Assembly: GCA_029532415.1 (NCBI GenBank)
Contig: JAQOTA010000022.1
Coordinates: forward strand, 620,001 to 684,000
Source of the DNA: Marasmius tenuissimus
Taxonomy: Eukaryota; Basidiomycota; Agaricomycetes; Agaricales; Marasmiaceae
DNA length: 64,000 bases
Direction of reading: 5' to 3'
The first letter of the stretch is position 1. Each line of letters begins with the position of its first letter. Shown here in pieces: positions 58,619 through 64,000 of this stretch. Position numbers and translations under genes: made by a program. The notes below the pieces were generated by a model. The model had not been told where the DNA came from. It made no database searches and worked only from the letters and a program-made list of their open reading frames with translations.

Positions 58619-58921
58619 GCTTTTTAATAGCAGGTGCTACAGCGGGTTCACCATCGAGGAGCAGCTACATGCAGATATGGCCTGGTTCAATACAGAAAGC
58701 TTCAACTTGTCTCCTCGTCCAGCGCTAAACACTATGGGACTCGTCAGCCATAGAGATGGCAAAGAGACGGCGAGAGACACATGCGGAATTCTATGAAGTT
58801 TGACGGATTGCCACCTCTGGTTCCATTTCTTTTCGATCCCGAGACAGGCATTAGAAACTGGAGGCTAAGTAGGCCCTCTTTGTCGATGCGCAAAGATGTC
58901 TTGATCGATGTTTGAAGTGCA
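58166..58921. other. Right end of the repeat tract
   Basis: Carries the last copies of the GCCTCCGAAGC-like motif. Between 58690 and 58915 the plus strand has two protein-like pieces in different frames (MAKRRRETHAEFYEV; FDGLPPLVPFLFDPETGIRN), perhaps a remnant. Neither is recognised. Confidence 0.4.
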
Positions 58922-59486
58922 CGCATTGCCAAGGGGGCACGCCCTCGAAAAAAAAAGACCTAGGGTCGATTTTCTCTGAGCCACCCTCGGGAAAGCCCCT
59001 CCCTCCCCTACATAAGCTTCTCACAGACCACATATAGTAAGTTCACATGATACTTTTTCACACCTTCGGGGGGCCGGTCAACAATGTCGAACTTGACTTC
59101 AATTATGAATCTTGGAACAGATTTCTGAACACAATTCCTCCCTAAATGAGATATCTAGCTCAATCTCACTGTGTTAAGTGGCAAAATAGTACAGGAATGA
59201 CAGCATCACGGACCCAATGTGCAATTACTGCCACTTTTCCCTAAAAGATAGCCATCAGGCCAAAACTAAGCCATAGCACTCACAGGGTGTGTTATCCTCA
59301 CTGTAGAGTGTAAATCAAGCCCATTCACTGTGTCTCATATCACAAAAAACTCATCAAACCTTCCCCAAGGCCTTCAAAATTTCTGATGTAAGGGGTTCCA
59401 AAAAAATTTTTCTGGCCCCCCACTGACCCCCCTCCCTCCTATCCCCCGGTCAGGGATTCAATCCCGTGTGCCCCCTTGCGCATTGC
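58922..59486. mobile_element. hAT-like MITE with 8-bp target-site duplication
   Basis: The element proper is 58930-59478 (549 bp). Both ends begin CAAGGGGGCAC (left end plus strand; right end read on the minus strand), an 11-bp perfect terminal inverted repeat continuing imperfectly. It is flanked on both sides by the identical 8-bp sequence CGCATTGC (58922-58929 and 59479-59486). An 8-bp duplication and a CA-starting inverted repeat are the mark of the hAT superfamily. No transposase frame is present, so it is non-autonomous. The interior is AT-richer, with homopolymer runs (AAAAAAAAA near 58949) and CCCCC-rich ends. Confidence 0.88.
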
Positions 59487-59873
59487 TTATGTTATGTGGA
59501 CAAAACGATAGACAGGAGTCACTGAGGGAGAAAACGCACTGAGTCCGTGAACGCGATTGGGAGCGCAAGGTCTTCGTTGGTGGCTTTTCTGAAATCGTTA
59601 CTGTGGTCGTCGACGACGTTGCCCTGACATTGCTGTGGGCATGTGTTGCGCTGGTTCAAGTTGGTAGTGGTCGTGGTCCAAGCCAGCACGGCACAACCCG
59701 GCAATTCTTGTCCAATGTCTCTTCCCACATGCATGATCCATCTCGTTTTGTGGCTACTATGCGCACACTCCTCACTGACAATGTGGATTGAACACCGTAC
59801 GCGTCGTGGACCATTCAGATGAGCCATACCATGATGATCTGGTGGCCATCGGAAAATCTCGGCTATGAGAAGA
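59487..59873. other. Upstream part of duplicated block B
   Basis: 387 bp between the MITE and the next element. Patchily similar to 52060-52430 in copy A. No gene. Confidence 0.45.
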
Positions 59874-61640
59874 CACCAGAAAATATGTCCATAGATTATG
59901 ATTGCTCGTGAGTGTTTACAGCGTTAGTGATGGTATATGAGCAAGTGGGATGAATATGAGCTTTTGTGAACATCCGGACTGTATATGAGCGCTCATGAGC
60001 AGCTGTGAGGTTCAGGCTTGTTCATAAGCGCTCATAAGCACCTGCAAGTCTCACGGTCACCTCATGAGTTGTCAAAAACTGCCTTGAGCATCACGGTCGC
60101 TTCATATAAGCCCACGAACTGTTCATGGAGCTGGTGTAAGTCTTACAAGTGGAAGTAATGCCCAGCGCCTGATATTTTTTGGGCGTTAGATGAAATGGAC
60201 ATTGCGTGAAACATGTCATGGCCACATGGGCTGCACAGCCACCTTATCCCACCCTTGAACCGCAACCACCATCTGTATTTTGCCATTGCCGCTGACCAAC
60301 ACAGCAGACCTCACTATACCCCAAGTTAAAATCACATCGAAGAAGCACCCATACGCGTATGTGATACAGTATAGAATCAATGAGTCACGGAAATCATTGG
60401 TGCGGTTCAGAGCACTGGTATGTCGTCCCATCAAGAATGAGTTGTCTCGCTATCCTGACCACGAAGAGACATCAAGCAAATCAAAATAATTGAGCTTTGC
60501 TAATCTGGGTGACGGCCGAGGTCAAGGGTCCCGGTATGTTATCAAAGCCTTCTGTTTGCGAGTGCCGAGGCTGAACAACCAGAGACTATTACTAGTACTC
60601 CCAGGCTGCACAAAACTCTCTGGAAATACCCTCCAATGACACCATATTGGCCTATACACGACAAGTTCGCTGTTTGACCAGAATCTTGGTTCTCACATCA
60701 CTGGCAAGGAAGAATAGGCAGTTTTGCGGGGAGATTTTGAAGGTGAATCAACTTTATCGAGGGGAAAGGTACGTAAAACCGTCTATTATTCTTGAACTGA
60801 ATGTATAGCTGGCGTGTTTTGGCCAGGATCAAGCTAGTGTAACCTCAAACAGCAGGACGTGCACATCGCAGAAGCGTGATGAAGGTCCGTGCACCGCTGA
60901 CGTTGTTGACGTCATGATGAACACGATGGGCTGAGATTACTGTTTATAGGCAAGGCAAAGAGGGCGCACAGACCACCCTCAAAACGTATAAATACCCGGT
61001 CGTTTCTCAAGTATTTTCCCCATTCCCATCCCCTCCAGTCCCCTCCTAAGACCTTAACGCTCCCCATCAACAGTGTTCACTGTTTACACCAGATGTCAAC
61101 GGTCAATAATATAAAGCTGTGTTTGAGGTATGTTTTAGCCCCTCCCTCTTTTTGACGACTCACTGACAACGGTAACTATTTCTGGATGGTAACGCCCTCA
61201 GCCAACAATGCCAAACGAAGTAGCAGTGTGCGGTGAACTCCGAGCCGAGGCGATGGGTTCCGGAATCTGGTTCAAGAATTGGGTACGTTGAGTATATTTG
61301 ATGATTGGTAGACCATATGTATCTATAGTCCTAGTTGAAATTAGTGATAGTTCAACGTTCATGTCCTGACTTGTCCATGGTATCGAATGAATATTGCTTT
61401 TTTTTCTTTGTTTCGTGGTGTGTTCATGTGCAGACATGAGAACAGTCAAACTCATGGGTACTCAGGAGTGCCAAATTGCTCACGAGCACTGTGAGACTCG
61501 CAGTGCTCGCAAGCGCACGTGAAAAAAAAGGTGTCCCACATACAGTTGTGAGCAGACCCGAGGCTCACAGTGCTCAGGACCGCTCACGAGCGATTACGGC
61601 GCTCATGAGAGGTCAGAAACGGTCGACATTTGTTCTGGTG
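59874..61640. mobile_element. Putative non-autonomous DNA element with subterminal GAGCGCTCATGAGC-like repeats
   Basis: The left end reads CACCAGAAAATATGTC. The right end, on the minus strand, reads CACCAGAACAAATGTC: an imperfect 16-bp terminal inverted repeat with 2 mismatches. Next to both ends lie clusters of a short motif in both orientations: TATGAGCGCTCATGAGC and CATAAGCGCTCATAAGC (59980-60040) on the left, and GCTCACGAGC, GTGAGCAGAC, CTCACGAGCGATTACGGCGC and TCATGAG (61480-61612) on the right. Such subterminal repeats typically bind transposase in hAT-like elements. Copy A lacks the sequence at the equivalent place. No clear target-site duplication is visible (AGAGAAGA-type left flank, GACTAGCC right flank), so the class is open. 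The inside has no transposase, but has a TATAAATA box at 60987-60994 followed by pyrimidine-rich DNA. Confidence 0.65.
60987..60994 (+). promoter_or_regulatory. TATA-like box inside the 1.77-kb element
   Basis: TATAAATA is followed by a CT-rich stretch (61010-61060) and an ATG at 61093, the layout of a fungal Pol II promoter. The frame from this ATG, even with the plausible intron (GTATGT at about 61128 to CAG at about 61201), codes for fewer than 20 residues, so any transcript may be non-coding. Confidence 0.35.
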
Positions 61641-63491
61641 GACTAGCCAGGGATCGTTTGTTCACTTATGGGTGTGATTAGTCGCTCCAGTATCATTCTG
61701 CTCATTCTGATCCTGACCCGCTTCGCAGAAACGCCACGCTAATGACACACAAGATTCTACTTTGCTGTAGTAATACAAACTGCACCGCGTCCACCTTTCT
61801 CGGAAAGCAGCTCTCAATTTATTACTTACCAGCAGGGCATCTCGAGGATAAGCCCGACGTAACTTGCTGATGCCAAGGGTTGTGCAAGCGAGCTACCGCC
61901 CTTCTGACCTCTAGGCTCTGGGGGGTCATGCCGTATCAGCCGTGAGCGCTTTTTGATTGGTCGAGCCACCTCCATCTCGAGTTTAGATGCTTTTGTTTCT
62001 CCGTTCCTACTAGTGAGCACGCGTCATTGACATAACAAAGCCTCCACTTGCAAGGCATTTTTCTGCCACCAAATTATTTTGTCTCAGCGCTCCCGTCCTC
62101 TCTCGTTTCGAACCTCCCTGAATATGTGAAGCTGGTAATCGGACGGGGCGACGGAGCAAGAGCAGAGAAGGCTTCAGCAATCATGAATTATATCCAAAGA
62201 TGATCGCTTCAATATTGCACCACAAGCCTAACCCCCGAAGAAGCAGTGGACAATTGGTGCCATACCCATGTACACTGCAGACGGAGCGGCATTGGCACAC
62301 CAAAGTTGCCGAGCCGCCGCTATCACTACGGCTTATCGGGCATCACTACTGTCCCACGACCCCCTAGGGGGTTTGATATGGGCGGTAGCTCGCTTGCGGA
62401 AGCCACTCCTCGCTTGCACAACCCTTGGCTGACGCCACGCAGCTACTTTGCATGTGCGTCTCACATATCCTCCATATACTGTCGGCGACTCACTCAAAAA
62501 TTATGGAATTCTGTCAGAATGTAGGGAAATTTAAGCTATACTATTCTGGGTAGAGAATTGCAAGATTCTTGAAATTTTCTCTCCGCGCCCTGTGTACCAT
62601 ACCTACCGCAAAAGCTTTATGACAAAATCATTCTGTTTGGCCAAAAAAAACTCAACCTGATTTTCCAGGATTTTTACCTTCTCCCCTCGTTGCATCGGGC
62701 GACGACCGAGGCGGGGACGAGAGTTGCAATTGGGTCACGGTTTGTCACAAGCGGCACCCAATGACATCGCTTGATGGCGATTATTTTGCAGGCTCGTCTA
62801 CACCGCGACTCCCATACCCTCTCAGCTTTCTACCTACATTGAGCTCGTTCCTTTCCATATCCTCCCCAAAATCTTGTGAGTAGACACCACTAGCTTGCTT
62901 GAGAGTAGCTATGCACCTGTTCCTGTAAATATGATCCAGTCATCTTGTTTCTGGACTGTCACACCCTTATCACGCCCGAAATTCCAAGGTTTTTCGGGTC
63001 TCATTTCCGTTCCCTTCAATATTTGAGCTAGCGGTGGTATTGACAACCTCATAGATACTATAATTTGCCTAAGGAAGATTAACGAGAGAGAGGAAACCGG
63101 CGGGAACACCTTGTTTCACAGAAAATTGCATATCCCGCCATATACTACATCGAGAATAAGGTACGACCAACATCCGATAATCTGTTTGACGCGGGTCTAT
63201 GATTGGAGTGGTACCTGCGGCCATTTTAAGACACCGCTGGGCAGAGTCTCATCATCCCGCTATCTTGGGAGGCAGGTCGATACAGCATGGAGAAGCAAAA
63301 TACGCGGGCGTCCTCTCCAAATCTCGAGAGAATTTTCGCACTTGTCCGACCCATGACCTTCCCTCGTTAAAGGTTTTCCTTTTTTTATTCAGTGTTTATG
63401 ATGGCAAAAACGGTATGTTTCGAGTACTTATGAGCCACAACATCCATCCTCTGCTCAGACTTACCGTCGCCCCCTCAGACTCAACTCTGCC
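61641..63491. other. Upstream region of the third P450, with a probable extra insertion
   Basis: 1.85 kb with no supported gene. 61720-61860 and 63240-63490 match the copy A promoter side; about 62030-63180 does not, and is probably inserted. I found no clear terminal repeats for that insert. Confidence 0.45.
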
Positions 63492-64000
63492 ATGCAGTCG
63501 TTCATCAGTCTTTCGCTTGCATCTGTGCTCATCTTTCTTGCGATTCGTCGACTGCTCAGAAGGCATCACAAGAGCCTTTCTTTGCCTCCCGGTCCAAAGG
63601 GGCTTCCTCTCGTTGGCAACCTCCGAGACATCGCTAGCATTGGAGGGAACCCTTGGGTCACCTACAGCAAGTGGTCGCGGATTCATGGAGATGTTCTCCA
63701 TCTCAATGCATTTGGTCACCATACCGTCGTCCTCAACTCCCTCAAAGTAGCGAGTGACCTCCTCGACAAAAGGTCTGAAAACTATTCCGACCGACCAGGC
63801 GAGTCTCTTTCTCGAGCCTCATGGGACTGTACAATGACGTCGACAAATAGATATGCCTATGCTGGTTGACTTGATGGGGTTTGTCTACGTCCGTTTCTGC
63901 TGATGTTTACTGACTCTTTGCGAGCAGGGGAGGATGGAACTTTGGGTGTATGTTCTTAGGAGATTCCAGACTGGTGCCCACTCATTTATTCTCACTTTCA
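63492..64000 (+). CDS. Cytochrome P450 monooxygenase (third, copy B), cut by the right edge
   Basis: Exon 1 (63492 to about 63799) encodes MQSFISLSLASVLIFLAIRR, the hinge LSLPPGPKGLPLVGNLRDIA and WSRIHGDVLHLNAFGHHTVV, about three quarters identical to copy A by eye over 102 residues. The next exon starts at about 63850 (DMPMLVDLMG), separated by an intron with a GC donor (CCAG|GCGAGT) as in copy A. A third short exon (WNFG, near 63930) uses a shifted acceptor (GGGGAG|GA). The rest, including the I-helix and heme loop, is outside the window, so whether the gene is functional cannot be judged. The two copies probably arose by tandem duplication. Confidence 0.82.

Larger units (their letters stand above)
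59520..64000 (+). repeat. Segmental duplication, copy B (interrupted, runs off the window)
   Basis: Counterpart of 52090-55493. It is longer because of the 1.77-kb element at 59874-61640 and an extra stretch of about 1.1 kb (about 62030-63180) that has no match in copy A. Similarity is clearest from 63240 onwards, in the near upstream region and the P450 exons. Confidence 0.65.

Noticed and set aside
55494..58921. Idea that the repeat tract is a full LTR retrotransposon
   Set aside because: No pair of long direct repeats, no gag/pol motifs and no primer-binding site were seen; the boundaries remain undefined.
53191..64000. Idea that the right-hand P450s form a secondary-metabolite cluster
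   Set aside because: No backbone synthase, terpene cyclase, transporter or other tailoring enzyme is present in the window.

Overview
The window is nuclear DNA of a filamentous basidiomycete, most likely an agaricomycete that decays plant material. The basis is gene structure: nearly every gene is cut by many 45-70 nt GT-AG introns (about 23 in MSH2). The gene set fits too: a GH7 cellobiohydrolase, fungalysin, histidine acid phosphatase, several microsomal P450s and a Zn2Cys6 regulator. I cannot name the species. Exon joins were made by eye from reading frame, splice signals and family motifs, so individual junctions may be off by a few bases.

Left part, 1-26.4 kb, is gene-dense. In order: a TPR-like/MYND-finger protein cut by the left edge (-), an RBR E3 ubiquitin ligase (+), a large secreted DUF5695-like protein (+), the mismatch-repair ATPase MSH2 (+), a GH7 cellobiohydrolase without a cellulose-binding module (+), an intron-containing tRNA-Glu(UUC) (-), the tRNA m5C methyltransferase TRM4/NCL1 (+), an arylsulfotransferase-like surface protein with a GPI-like tail (+), and a CBM21 glycogen-targeting subunit of protein phosphatase 1 (-). 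Then comes about 5.4 kb (26.4-31.8 kb) in which I can support no gene.

Middle part, 31.8-51.5 kb: a Zn2Cys6 transcription factor (-) sits head to head with an HSL-type esterase (+). These are followed by a small secreted double-psi beta-barrel protein, prephenate dehydratase (phenylalanine synthesis), an F-box protein, an M36 fungalysin, a small putative membrane protein (-) head to head with a membrane-anchored phytase-type phosphatase (+), and a cytochrome P450. Housekeeping and secreted-nutrition genes are mixed; I see no classical biosynthetic cluster.

Right part, 51.5-64 kb, is dynamic. A P450 gene with about 1 kb or more of upstream DNA occurs twice in direct orientation (copy A about 52.1-55.5 kb; copy B from about 59.5 kb, running off the right edge). 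Between the copies lie a 2.5-kb tract carrying some 16 copies of a near-palindromic GCCTCCGAAGC-like motif and an unrecognised intron-containing gene broken by one stop codon, and a 549-bp hAT-like non-autonomous transposon with an exact 8-bp target duplication. Copy B is itself interrupted by a 1.77-kb element with imperfect terminal inverted repeats and clustered GAGCGCTCATGAGC-like subterminal repeats, and probably by a second insertion of about 1 kb. The repeat tract and the 1.77-kb element are the least familiar objects in the window. I found no CRISPR, viral or toxin genes.
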